Shown here piece by piece: positions 16,457-24,612 of a stretch of DNA of 64,000 nucleotides. How positions within the stretch are numbered: position 1 is the first letter of the stretch; each line of letters starts with the position of its first letter. The notes under the pieces are model-generated. The model made no database searches. It was given only the letters and a program-made list of their open reading frames with translations, and was not told the origin of the DNA. This stretch comes from an uncultured Christensenellaceae bacterium (GTDB lineage: Bacteria > Bacillota > Clostridia > Christensenellales > Aristaeellaceae). The position numbers were made by a program, and so were the translations under genes. The stretch covers positions 1 to 64,000 of the forward strand of contig CAJOJQ010000001.1 in assembly GCA_905234985.1 (NCBI GenBank), in the 5' to 3' direction.

Positions 16457-17290
16457 TCAATCGTCGTAATCATCCAGAAAAGAGACTTCTTTTCCCTTGT
16501 ATTTCCACCCCGCCATGGTGTCCAATTGCACATTGTGGATGCTGCCGAAAATGTTTTGCTCCACCACGGGGTTTTCCGCATGCAGCCTTTGAATCAGGCG
16601 CTTGACCTCCAAGCGCTTGCTTGCGTGGGCTTCCGCGTCGGCCCGTTCGGTGAACCGGCAGGCGCATTGGATGAAGGATAGGCCCATGGCGTCCTTCCAG
16701 GCGATGATATCCTGCTCCCGCACCATGTACATGGGCCGAATCAGTTCCATGCCGGGGAAGTTTTTCGCCCGCAGCTTGGGGGGCATGGCCTGCATCTGGC
16801 CCCCGTAGAGCATGCTGATCAGCACCGTTTCGATCACGTCGTCAAAATGGTGGCCCAAGGCGATTTTGTTGCAGCCAAGTTCCTGCGCCTTGCCGTACAG
16901 GCAGCCCCGCCGCATGCGGGCGCACAGGAAGCAGGGGTGCTTTTCCTGGCTGGCCGAGGCTTCAAAAATGTCGCTTTCAAACAGAGTATAGGGGATTTCC
17001 AGCTTTTTTGCGTTGCTTTCCACTTTTTCCCGGTTTTCAGGGTTGTAACCGGGGTCCATAATGAGATAGACGGCCTCGAAGGGCACTTCCGAATGGCGGT
17101 GCAGCAATTGAATCAGCTTCGCAAGCAGCATGGAATCCTTGCCCCCGGAAATGCACACGGCGATCCTGTCCCCCGCCTGAATCAGCCGGTAGCGCTTCAC
17201 CGCCCGGCAGAAGGGCTGCCACAGGGCTTCCCGGTATTCCGTCAGGATGCTTCTTTCCAAGCGCTGGATATAGGTAAACTCCCGGCCCAC
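16457..17290 (-). CDS. TtcA-like PP-loop tRNA thiolation protein (copy 2)
   Basis: A 277-residue paralog of the protein at 12400-13290, alignable along its whole length (SGGKDSMLLAKL, MDPGY, PCxLCARMRRG, GCNKIALGHHF, FIQCACRFTER). The PP-loop S48-S53 and the C120/C123 pair are in the same positions. Likely role: ATP-dependent thiolation of a tRNA base with an [4Fe-4S] cluster. GTG start at 17290 behind AGAGGTGG. It has a good promoter (17324-17352) divergent from uvrA and is followed by the DUF1858 gene. Which copy is the true TtcA cannot be decided. Confidence 0.82.
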   Translation of the reverse strand: MGREFTYIQRLERSILTEYREALWQPFCRAVKRYRLIQAGDRIAVCISGGKDSMLLAKLIQLLHRHSEVPFEAVYLIMDPGYNPENREKVESNAKKLEIPYTLFESDIFEASASQEKHPCFLCARMRRGCLYGKAQELGCNKIALGHHFDDVIETVLISMLYGGQMQAMPPKLRAKNFPGMELIRPMYMVREQDIIAWKDAMGLSFIQCACRFTERADAEAHASKRLEVKRLIQRLHAENPVVEQNIFGSIHNVQLDTMAGWKYKGKEVSFLDDYDD

Positions 17291-17323
17291 GCTGCCACCT
17301 CTTTTGCTTCTGAATACCGCTTC

Positions 17324-17352
17324 ATTATAGGCTTTTTCCTTTTTGCCGTCAA
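17324..17352 (-). promoter_or_regulatory. Promoter of the TtcA-like (copy 2)-DUF1858 pair
   Basis: On the minus strand TTGACG (17347-17352), a 17-nt spacer and a perfect TATAAT (17324-17329). The predicted transcript starts about 25-30 nt upstream of the GTG start at 17290. Confidence 0.75.
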
Positions 17353-17370
17353 CCGCTTGCGAAAATGGGC

Positions 17371-17399
17371 TTCACAAAGGGGAACAAATGTGCTATACT
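17371..17399 (+). promoter_or_regulatory. Promoter of uvrA
   Basis: TTCACA (17371-17376), a 17-nt spacer and TATACT (17394-17399), about 32 nt before the uvrA ATG, which has the site CGGAGGAC. I see no clear LexA/DinR-type operator (GAAC-N4-GTTC) in the 140-bp divergent region. Confidence 0.7.
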
Positions 17400-17431
17400 G
17401 ATCCGGCGACACCAACCAAACGGAGGACAGC

Positions 17432-20242
17432 ATGGAAGACAAGATCATCGTCCGGGGCGCCCGGGAACACAACCTGAAAAACGTGAACATCACCATTCCC
17501 CGCAATCAAATGGTGGTGTTTACCGGCCTGAGCGGCTCCGGTAAATCCTCCTTAGCTTTCGATACCATTTACGCCGAGGGCCAGCGGCGCTATGTGGAAA
17601 GCATGAGCAGCTACGCCCGCATGTTTTTGGGCCAGATGGACAAGCCGGACGTGGATTCCATCGACGGCCTGTCTCCCGCCATTTCCATCGACCAGAAAAC
17701 CACGGCCAAGAACCCCCGTTCCACCGTGGGCACGGTGACGGAAATCCACGATTATCTGCGCCTGCTCTACGCCCGCACCGGCAAGCCCCACTGCCCCAAC
17801 TGCGGCAAGGAGATCAAGCAGCAGACCGTGGACCAGATGGTGGACGCCATTCTGTCCCTGCCGGAGGGGCAGAAGCTGCAAATTTTGGCCCCGGTGGTGC
17901 GCTCCCGGAAGGGCGAGCATACCAAGTTGCTGGAGGACGCCCGGAAAAACGGTTTCGTCCGCGTGCGCATTGACGGGGACATGTACGAACTGGACGACGT
18001 GCCCGCGCTGGACAAGCAGAAAAAGCACCAAATCGATTTGGTGGTGGACCGGCTGGTGGTGCGCTCCGGCATTCAGCAGCGGCTGACCGACAGCTTAGAA
18101 ACCGCCATGAAGCAGTCGGGGGGTCTGGCCTCCGCCCTGCTCACCCCCAGCGGGGAGGAAATCGTCTTTTCCCAGAACTACGCCTGCCCGGACTGCGGCG
18201 TGAACATTGAGGAATTAGCCCCCCGCATGTTTTCCTTCAATAACCCTTACGGCGCGTGCCCCCATTGCTCGGGCCTCGGAGAAACCATGAAGGTGAGCCC
18301 CGATTTGGTCGTTCCCGATCCTTCCAAATCCCTCAACGAAGGGGCCGTTTCCTGCATGGGCTGGAACAGCAGCGGAGACCAAAATACCGCCTCCCACAGC
18401 ATGTTCCAGGCGTTGGCCGACGCTTACGGCTTTTCCATGGACGTGCCCTATTATACCCTGCCGGAGGAAATCAAGAAAAAAATCCTGTACGGCACAGGCG
18501 CGCAAAAGCTGAAAATCGTCTTTGAAACGGGCACCTACCAGACCACCTTCGAGGGCGTGATCCCTTCCCTGGAGAGGCGCTATGCCGAAACCCAGAGCGA
18601 GAGCATGAAGGCCGCCTACGAGGAATACATGGCCCACGAGACCTGCCCCGTCTGCAAGGGCCGCCGCTTAAAGCCCGAATCCTTAGCCGTCACTGTGGGG
18701 GACAGGAACATCGCCGAAATCAGCGAATGGAACGTGAAGGAGACCAAGCGCTTTCTGGATTCCCTCACCTTTTCCGAAAAGGACGGCATGATCGCCGCGC
18801 CCATTCTGCGGGAGGTGGACGCCCGGCTTGGGTTCCTGTGCGACGTGGGGCTGGATTATTTGACCCTCTCCCGCGCCGCCGCCACCCTGTCCGGCGGGGA
18901 GGCCCAGCGCATCCGGCTGGCGACCCAGATCGGCAGTGGTCTGGTGGGCGTGCTGTACATTTTGGACGAGCCTTCCATCGGCCTGCACCAGCGGGACAAC
19001 GCCCGGCTGCTCAAGACCCTGCGGCATTTGCAGGAATTGGGCAATACCTTAATCGTGGTGGAACACGACGAGGAGACCCTGCGCAACGCCGATTATTTAG
19101 TGGACATCGGCCCCGGCGCGGGGGAACATGGGGGCTATGTGGTGGCCCAGGGCACGGTGGAGGACGTGATGAAGGAACCGCGCTCCATTACCGGCCAGTA
19201 TTTGAGCGGGAAAAAGAGCATCCCGGTGCCGGAAAAACGCCGCGTGCCCCAGGGCTGGCTGACGGTTCGGGGAGCCAGGGAACACAATTTAAAGAACATC
19301 GACGTGAATTTTCCCTTAGGCGTGTTCTGCTGCGTCACCGGCGTGTCCGGCAGCGGCAAAAGCAGTCTGGTCAACGCCATCCTGTACGGCGCTCTGGCCC
19401 ATCTGCTGAACCGGGCCAAGCCCCGGAAAGCGGCCTACGACGGCATCGACGGCGCGGAGCAACTGGACAAGATCATCAGCATCGACCAGTCGCCCATCGG
19501 CCGCACGCCCCGCTCCAACCCCGCCACCTATACCGGCCTGTTCGACCTGATCCGCAAGGTGTTCGCCCAGCTGCCGGAAGCGAAAATCCGGGGCTACAAG
19601 GAAAACCGCTTTTCCTTCAACGTGAAGGGAGGCCGGTGCGAGGCCTGCTCCGGCGACGGTCTGCTGAAAATCGAAATGCACTTCATGGCGGACATTTACG
19701 TGCCCTGCGAGGTCTGCCGGGGCAAGCGCTACAACCGGGAAACCCTGGAGGTCAAGTACCGGGGCCTGTCCATCGCCGACGTGCTGGACCTGACCGTGGA
19801 GGAGGCCATGGGCGTTTTCGAGGCGCACCCGGCCATCATGCAGAAGCTGCGCACCCTGTACGACGTGGGCTTAGGCTACATGAAGTTAGGCCAGCCCAGT
19901 ACCACCCTTTCCGGCGGCGAAGCCCAGCGGGTGAAGCTGGCGACGGAATTGAGCCGCCGGGCCACGGGCCGCACCCTGGTGCTGCTGGACGAACCCACCA
20001 CCGGCCTGCACATGGACGACGTGAGCCGCCTGGTACACGTACTCCAGCGCCTCACCGACGCGGGCAATACGGTGCTGGTGATCGAACACAACCTGGACAT
20101 CATCAAAACCGCCGATTACATCATCGACCTAGGCCCCGAGGGCGGCGACGGCGGCGGCACCATCGTGGCCCAGGGTACCCCCGAGCAGGTGGCGAAGGAA
20201 AAAAGGAGCTATACGGGAAGGTTCCTAAAGGGGATTCTATAA
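17432..20242 (+). CDS. uvrA: Excinuclease ABC subunit A
   Basis: The damage-recognition ATPase of nucleotide excision repair; it loads UvrB on DNA lesions. The 936 residues are full length. Walker A motifs are GLSGSGKSS near residue 31 and GVSGSGKSS near 645. Zinc-finger cysteines appear in [30 protein letters not shown] and CEVCRGKR. Two ABC signatures, [11 protein letters not shown] and [11 protein letters not shown], are each followed by a Walker B ([18 protein letters not shown]). It stands alone with its own promoter; uvrB and uvrC are not in the window. A heptamer hairpin lies 41 bp downstream. Confidence 0.98.
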   Translation: MEDKIIVRGAREHNLKNVNITIPRNQMVVFTGLSGSGKSSLAFDTIYAEGQRRYVESMSSYARMFLGQMDKPDVDSIDGLSPAISIDQKTTAKNPRSTVGTVTEIHDYLRLLYARTGKPHCPNCGKEIKQQTVDQMVDAILSLPEGQKLQILAPVVRSRKGEHTKLLEDARKNGFVRVRIDGDMYELDDVPALDKQKKHQIDLVVDRLVVRSGIQQRLTDSLETAMKQSGGLASALLTPSGEEIVFSQNYACPDCGVNIEELAPRMFSFNNPYGACPHCSGLGETMKVSPDLVVPDPSKSLNEGAVSCMGWNSSGDQNTASHSMFQALADAYGFSMDVPYYTLPEEIKKKILYGTGAQKLKIVFETGTYQTTFEGVIPSLERRYAETQSESMKAAYEEYMAHETCPVCKGRRLKPESLAVTVGDRNIAEISEWNVKETKRFLDSLTFSEKDGMIAAPILREVDARLGFLCDVGLDYLTLSRAAATLSGGEAQRIRLATQIGSGLVGVLYILDEPSIGLHQRDNARLLKTLRHLQELGNTLIVVEHDEETLRNADYLVDIGPGAGEHGGYVVAQGTVEDVMKEPRSITGQYLSGKKSIPVPEKRRVPQGWLTVRGAREHNLKNIDVNFPLGVFCCVTGVSGSGKSSLVNAILYGALAHLLNRAKPRKAAYDGIDGAEQLDKIISIDQSPIGRTPRSNPATYTGLFDLIRKVFAQLPEAKIRGYKENRFSFNVKGGRCEACSGDGLLKIEMHFMADIYVPCEVCRGKRYNRETLEVKYRGLSIADVLDLTVEEAMGVFEAHPAIMQKLRTLYDVGLGYMKLGQPSTTLSGGEAQRVKLATELSRRATGRTLVLLDEPTTGLHMDDVSRLVHVLQRLTDAGNTVLVIEHNLDIIKTADYIIDLGPEGGDGGGTIVAQGTPEQVAKEKRSYTGRFLKGIL

Positions 20243-20283
20243 AGAGCTTTGTCGGTTTACCGCTAAAGAACAGTTTAAAGCAG

Positions 20284-20395
20284 GTAGGAGGTAGGAAGTA
20301 GGAGGTAGGAGGTTTTATCTTGTTCATCAAGATGCATGCTCCCGTCCTTTTTGTGGACCATATACACTTCCTACCTCCTACCTCCTACTTCCTAC
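20284..20395. repeat. Heptamer-repeat hairpin C (word GTAGGAG)
   Basis: The left arm, 20284-20311, is GTAGGAG, GTAGGAA, GTAGGAG, GTAGGAG. The right arm, 20368-20395, is TTCCTAC, CTCCTAC, CTCCTAC, TTCCTAC. The 56-nt spacer (20312-20367) has no repeat. The arms form a stem of up to 28 bp. The element lies between the uvrA stop and truA, both rightward, and may end or stabilise the uvrA transcript. The flank 20243-20283 holds nothing else that I can recognise. Confidence 0.88.
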
Positions 20396-20431
20396 CTTAA
20401 AGTGCCCTTTCAAAAGAAATGAGGAATGAGG

Positions 20432-21214
20432 ATGTCAAACACCGCGCGGCCCATGCGCCTGCTGCTGACGGTCAGCTATGACGGCACGAATTACGTGGGC
20501 TGGCAGTTTCAGGAGAATGGTCCAAGCATCCAGCAGGCGTTGGAGGAAGCGCTGGAAAAGGCGTTGGGCCGATTTTGCCGGGTCACGGGGGCCAGCCGCA
20601 CGGACGCGGGGGTACACGCCTTAGGCCAGCGGGCGCACGTGGACGTATGCGCGTCCATCCCGCCGGAAAAGTACCCCTTCGTGCTGAACCGCTGGCTGCC
20701 GGAGGACATTCGGGTGACGGCAGCGCGGCAGGTCAAAGACGATTTTCACGCGCGCTTCATGGCGGCGGGCAAGCTGTATACCTACCGCATCCACAACGCC
20801 CCCCACGCCAGCGCTATTTTGCGGAACTGCACCGCCCACGTGCCGGTGACGCTGGACGTTGAAGCCATGCGCGCCTGCGCCAAGGCATTGATCGGCACCC
20901 ACGATTTCGCCGCCTTCGCCGCCGCCGGGGGCCAGGCCAAGACCACCGTGCGCACCATTGACTTTTTTGATATCGCTCGGGCGGGGGAGGAAATCACCCT
21001 GCGGGTACACGGCAACGGCTTTCTGTACAACATGGTGCGCATCATCGCGGGCACGCTGATCGACGTGGGCCACGGCAGGCTGGACGTCGGCTGCATGGCC
21101 CGGGCTATCGAAAACAGGAACCGCCTGGATTTAGGCGTGACGGCCCCTGCCTGCGGGCTGGAGCTGACGCGGGTGGAATACGATTTTGAACGGGAGGAAG
21201 GAAGCCGTGCTTGA
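20432..21214 (+). CDS. truA: tRNA pseudouridine(38-40) synthase TruA
   Basis: Isomerises uridines 38-40 in the anticodon stem-loop of many tRNAs. About 260 residues, the usual size. The catalytic Asp lies in GASRTDAGVHALGQ near residue 56, and the conserved NGFLYNMVRIIAGTL is near 200. Two ATGs compete: 20426 has the GAGGA site directly against it, whereas 20432 (MSNTARPMRLLL) has a 6-nt spacing, so I prefer 20432. It overlaps the next gene by 8 bp. Confidence 0.93.
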   Translation: MSNTARPMRLLLTVSYDGTNYVGWQFQENGPSIQQALEEALEKALGRFCRVTGASRTDAGVHALGQRAHVDVCASIPPEKYPFVLNRWLPEDIRVTAARQVKDDFHARFMAAGKLYTYRIHNAPHASAILRNCTAHVPVTLDVEAMRACAKALIGTHDFAAFAAAGGQAKTTVRTIDFFDIARAGEEITLRVHGNGFLYNMVRIIAGTLIDVGHGRLDVGCMARAIENRNRLDLGVTAPACGLELTRVEYDFEREEGSRA

Positions 21215-21737
21215 GGACGTTTTATTGCAGCAATTCATCCTGTACCCCAAAATGGACCCCCAGGACGCGGTGAAGCTGATTTACCAGCAGGAATTCGGGC
21301 CGGAGCATCTGATTTCCAATGAAAAAAAGACGCTGGCGCAGCTCCGGCAGGAAATGGCCGTCCTGGGTCCCGTGATGGAAGGGGAAGCCCTGTATGAAAG
21401 CATCGGCAACGGCCTGTGCCGCCTGAACCTGCGGCCATGCCTGCGGCGCGGCGTCCCGGCGGAGGATATCTGCCGCATGTTCGTGGAAACGGCCCAAAGC
21501 GCGAAAGGGGACAAAAAGCGGTTCTGGCAGGGCGTCCGCATCCTGCAAAAGTTAGCGGAGGAGGGGGAAACGCCCTTCGATCCCGTGGAGCTGGACGTGT
21601 TTCTGGTGCATTACCCGTCCCAAGCCCCCGCCGTGCATCACAGCCTGGTGTACCAGATCGCCTATCAGCCCGCCTATCGGGTGATCGCGCAGAAAAAGGT
21701 GAAGGATTATTTTACCCGCGTAAGGGAAAACGGATAA
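21207..21737 (+). CDS. Conserved hypothetical protein
   Basis: A soluble protein of 176 residues, mostly alpha-helical by composition, without signal peptide, membrane segment or known catalytic motif. The stretch PQDAVKLIYQQEFGPEHLIS recalls a family of uncharacterised clostridial proteins, from memory only. The start is probably the GTG at 21207, behind GGGAGGAAGG; the TTG at 21186 lies inside truA. It overlaps the truA stop, so it is likely translated with it. I do not recognise a function. Confidence 0.7.
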   Translation: MLEDVLLQQFILYPKMDPQDAVKLIYQQEFGPEHLISNEKKTLAQLRQEMAVLGPVMEGEALYESIGNGLCRLNLRPCLRRGVPAEDICRMFVETAQSAKGDKKRFWQGVRILQKLAEEGETPFDPVELDVFLVHYPSQAPAVHHSLVYQIAYQPAYRVIAQKKVKDYFTRVRENG

Positions 21738-21766
21738 GGTTTTAAGAAAAACTTCATTTTTTTCGA

Positions 21767-21795
21767 TTGCATATGCACGCTTTTTCTGATATAAT
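21767..21795 (+). promoter_or_regulatory. Promoter of the nucleoside ABC transporter operon
   Basis: TTGCAT (21767-21772), a 17-nt spacer and a perfect TATAAT (21790-21795), with A/T-rich sequence upstream (21741-21764). The leader to the ATG is only about 48 nt with GGGAGG at 21835-21840, too short for a purine riboswitch. Confidence 0.75.
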
Positions 21796-21849
21796 AAGCG
21801 CAAGATGGCCTGAAGGGCCGTCCACATTACAATATGGGAGGCACGATTC

Positions 21850-22950
21850 ATGAAGAAGATCCTTGCTCTCTTCCTGGCCCTGGCTCTGTGTCTGGGCGTC
21901 ATGGGCGCTCTGGCCGAAGCTGTCAACCCCGATGACATCGAAGACAACATGACTTCTGCGGACGGCAAATATGAAATTGCGTTCGTGACCGACGTAGGCG
22001 ACCTGAAGGACAAGTCCTTCAACGAAGGCACCTGGAACGGTGTGAAGCTGTACGCTTATGACAACGGCATGAGCTACAAGTATTACAAGCCCGCCAACGA
22101 TAAGGCCGCTACGGACGATGACCGCTACGACGCCATGAAGGCCGCCGCGGAAGCGGGCGCTAAGGCGATCGTTGCTGCTGGCTGGATGCAGACCACCGCC
22201 CTGGCGAAGGCCGCCGCGGAATATCCCGATGTGAAGTTCATCTTCATCGACGGATCGGACATGGGCCTGGACAACGAAGTGGGCGTTGCGTTCAAGGAAG
22301 AACAGTGCGGCTATCTGGCCGGCTATTCCGTGGTCATCGATGGCTTTGAGAAGCTGGGCTTCTCCGGCGGCGGCGGCGGCACCAACCCTGCCTGCATGCG
22401 CTATGGTTACGGTTTCATCCAGGGCGCCAACGACGCGGCTGCCAAGCTGGGCAAGACCGTGGAAATCAAGTTCAGCTGGGCTTACGGCGCTGCTTTCTCC
22501 GCTTCCGCTGAACTGCAGACCCTGATTGCCGGCTGGTACGAAACCGGCACTGAAATCGTGTTTGCCTGCGGCGGCCCCATGTTTGATTCCATCACTGCCG
22601 CCGCTTCCGCCAACGATGCTTACGTCATCGGCGTGGACGATGACCAGTCCTACCTGTCTGAGACCGTGCTCATTTCCGCTCTCAAGGGCGTGAAGCAAGG
22701 CGCTTATCAGATGCTGACCAAGGCTTTTGACGGCACTTGGGAAGCCGGCGCCGTCACCCTGGGCGCCGCGGAGAACGCTGTGGGCCTGCCCATGGAAACC
22801 TCCAAGCTGGAAAGCTTCACTGCCGCCGATTACGAAGCCATGATGGCTGACATCGTGTCCGGCACGCTGGTCATCGACAACGAAGCTCCCGAAGGCGACC
22901 CCAACGTCAAGGGCCCCTGGACCAACGTGGTTGTGGACTACATCGAATAA
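21850..22950 (+). CDS. BMP family (PnrA-like) nucleoside-binding protein
   Basis: The extracellular substrate-binding subunit of a BmpA/PnrA-type importer, a family that binds purine nucleosides. The 366 residues include a signal peptide (1-23, cleavage near ALA-EA) and the family region AFVTDVGDLKDKSFNEGTW. The signal peptide contains Cys15, but its context LALCLG is not a proper lipobox (Leu at -1), so lipid anchoring is doubtful, unusual for a Gram-positive binding protein. Codon use is GCT/ACC-rich compared with neighbours, fitting high expression. It is first in an operon with an ATPase and two permeases, and followed by a strong intercistronic hairpin. Confidence 0.9.
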   Translation: MKKILALFLALALCLGVMGALAEAVNPDDIEDNMTSADGKYEIAFVTDVGDLKDKSFNEGTWNGVKLYAYDNGMSYKYYKPANDKAATDDDRYDAMKAAAEAGAKAIVAAGWMQTTALAKAAAEYPDVKFIFIDGSDMGLDNEVGVAFKEEQCGYLAGYSVVIDGFEKLGFSGGGGGTNPACMRYGYGFIQGANDAAAKLGKTVEIKFSWAYGAAFSASAELQTLIAGWYETGTEIVFACGGPMFDSITAAASANDAYVIGVDDDQSYLSETVLISALKGVKQGAYQMLTKAFDGTWEAGAVTLGAAENAVGLPMETSKLESFTAADYEAMMADIVSGTLVIDNEAPEGDPNVKGPWTNVVVDYIE

Positions 22951-22964
22951 TTGCAATTAAAACC

Positions 22965-22994
22965 AACAGGGAGGGCCATGGGGTCCTTCCTGTT
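22965..22994 (+). terminator. Intercistronic hairpin after the binding-protein gene
   Basis: AACAGGGAGGGCC (22965-22977) pairs over 13 bp, with two G-U pairs, with 22982-22994 around an ATGG loop, and TTTTGC partly overlaps its end. It lies 15 nt after the binding-protein stop. It could end part of the transcripts or protect the upstream mRNA, giving more binding protein than transporter. Confidence 0.65.
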
Positions 22995-23002
22995 TTGCTG
23001 TC

Positions 23003-23021
23003 GGGGCGGATTTTCCGCCCC
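23003..23021 (+). other. Second intercistronic hairpin
   Basis: GGGGCGG (23003-23009), loop ATTTT and CCGCCCC (23015-23021) form a perfect 7-bp GC stem, 9 nt after the first hairpin and upstream of the ATPase start at 23059. No U-run follows. Confidence 0.5.
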
Positions 23022-23058
23022 GGCGGCGAAACCGAAGAAGCAAAAAGGGGGTGGGCGT

Positions 23059-24612
23059 TTGGATCACGAAAATGATTATGTGATCGAAATGCTGCATATC
23101 ACCAAGGAATTCCCTGGCATCAAGGCCAACGACGATATTACCTTGCAGCTTCGCCGGGGCGAGATCCACGCGCTGCTGGGAGAAAACGGCGCGGGCAAAT
23201 CCACGCTGATGAGCGTGCTGTTCGGCCTCTATCAGCCGGAGCAGGGCGAGATCCGCAAGGACGGCAAAACGGTCAAAATCAGCAATCCCAACGACGCCAC
23301 CGCCCTGCACATCGGCATGGTGCATCAGCATTTCAAACTGATCGAAGTTTTTACCGTGCTGGACAATATCATCCTGGGCGCGGAAGATACCAAGCTGGGC
23401 TTCGTGCAGCGCAAAGAAGCCCGGAAAAAGATCGAGGAGCTGTCCAAGCGCTATGGCCTGGCGGTGGATCTGGACGCCAAGGTGGAAGACATCACCGTGG
23501 GCATGCAGCAGCGGGTGGAAATTCTGAAAATGCTGTACCGCGAAAACGAGGTGCTGATTTTCGACGAACCCACCGCCGTGCTGACCCCCCAGGAAATCAC
23601 CGAGCTTATGCAGATCATGAAGGGGCTTGCCAAGGAAGGAAAGTCCATCCTGTTCATCTCCCATAAGCTGAACGAGATCATGGAAGTGTCGGACCGGGTC
23701 AGCGTGCTGCGCAAGGGCCGCTACATTGGCACCGTGAACACAAAGGAAACCACCCCTCCGGAGCTGAGCCGCATGATGGTGGGCCACGACGTGCAGCTGG
23801 TGGTGGACAAAGCGCCCGCCAAGCCGGGGAAAACGGTGCTGAAGGTGACGGATATGCACGTGGCCTCCAGGCTGTACAAGCACGACGCCGTGAAGGGCGT
23901 CAGCTTCCAGGTGCGGGAAGGCGAAATCGTGTGCATCGCGGGCATCGACGGCAACGGCCAGACGGAATTGGTGTTCGGCCTGTCGGGCCTGGAAAAATGC
24001 ACCGGCGGCAAGATCGAAATCAATGGCGTGGATATCACCCACGCGCCCATCCGCAAGCGCAGCGAGGCGGGCGTCAGCCATATCCCCGAGGACCGGCACA
24101 AGCACGGCCTGGTGCTGGATTTCTCTCTGGAGCAGAATATGGTGCTGCAGGCCTTTGAGGAGCCGCGCTTCGCGCATATGGGCTTTATTCGGTTCGGCGA
24201 GGTGCGCAAATACGCCGAACGCCTGATCGAGGAATACGACGTGCGTTCCGGCCAGGGTCCGGTGACGGTGGCCCGCTCCATGTCCGGCGGCAACCAGCAG
24301 AAGGCCATCGTGGCCCGTGAAATCGACCGGGACTTGCCCCTGCTCATGGCGGTGCAGCCCACCCGCGGTTTGGACGTGGGCGCTATCGAGAACATTCACA
24401 AACAAATCGTGGCCCAGCGGGACGCGGGCAAGGCGGTGCTGCTGGTTTCCCTGGAGCTGGACGAGGTGATGAACCTGTCCGACCGGATTTTGGTCATGTA
24501 TGAAGGCGAAATCGTGGGCGAGCTGGATCCCAAACAAACCACGGTGGAGGAATTAGGCCTGTACATGGCGGGTGCGAAGCGGCAGCAGCCGGGGAAGGAG
24601 GCGAGCGCATGA
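23059..24612 (+). CDS. Nucleoside ABC importer ATPase (tandem NBDs)
   Basis: A 517-residue sugar/nucleoside-type ATPase (NupA/YufO-like) with two nucleotide-binding domains. NBD1 is intact: Walker A GENGAGKST, Q-loop VHQHFKL and Walker B IFDEPTAVLTP. NBD2 is degenerate in the usual way for this family: GIDGNGQTE in place of Walker A, signature MSGGNQQK and VQPTRGLD. I choose the TTG at 23059 behind AAAAAGGGGGTGGG, which gives the standard N-terminus MDHENDYVIEML; the open frame to 22951 runs through two hairpins. The stop overlaps the next ATG. Confidence 0.92.
   Translation: MDHENDYVIEMLHITKEFPGIKANDDITLQLRRGEIHALLGENGAGKSTLMSVLFGLYQPEQGEIRKDGKTVKISNPNDATALHIGMVHQHFKLIEVFTVLDNIILGAEDTKLGFVQRKEARKKIEELSKRYGLAVDLDAKVEDITVGMQQRVEILKMLYRENEVLIFDEPTAVLTPQEITELMQIMKGLAKEGKSILFISHKLNEIMEVSDRVSVLRKGRYIGTVNTKETTPPELSRMMVGHDVQLVVDKAPAKPGKTVLKVTDMHVASRLYKHDAVKGVSFQVREGEIVCIAGIDGNGQTELVFGLSGLEKCTGGKIEINGVDITHAPIRKRSEAGVSHIPEDRHKHGLVLDFSLEQNMVLQAFEEPRFAHMGFIRFGEVRKYAERLIEEYDVRSGQGPVTVARSMSGGNQQKAIVAREIDRDLPLLMAVQPTRGLDVGAIENIHKQIVAQRDAGKAVLLVSLELDEVMNLSDRILVMYEGEIVGELDPKQTTVEELGLYMAGAKRQQPGKEASA

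Noticed and set aside
18727-20301. 524-codon plus-strand frame inside uvrA
   Set aside because: Out-of-frame shadow of uvrA, very rich in Arg, Pro and Gly, no start site; uvrA itself is beyond doubt.
2307-20395. CRISPR array or phase-variable repeats
   Set aside because: Units are only 7 bp, contiguous and without spacers between units, and they are outside coding frames, so neither CRISPR nor coding phase variation fits.
21796-21849. Purine riboswitch before the nucleoside transporter
   Set aside because: The leader is about 48 nt, too short for the three-way junction, and no conserved purine-aptamer loops are present.
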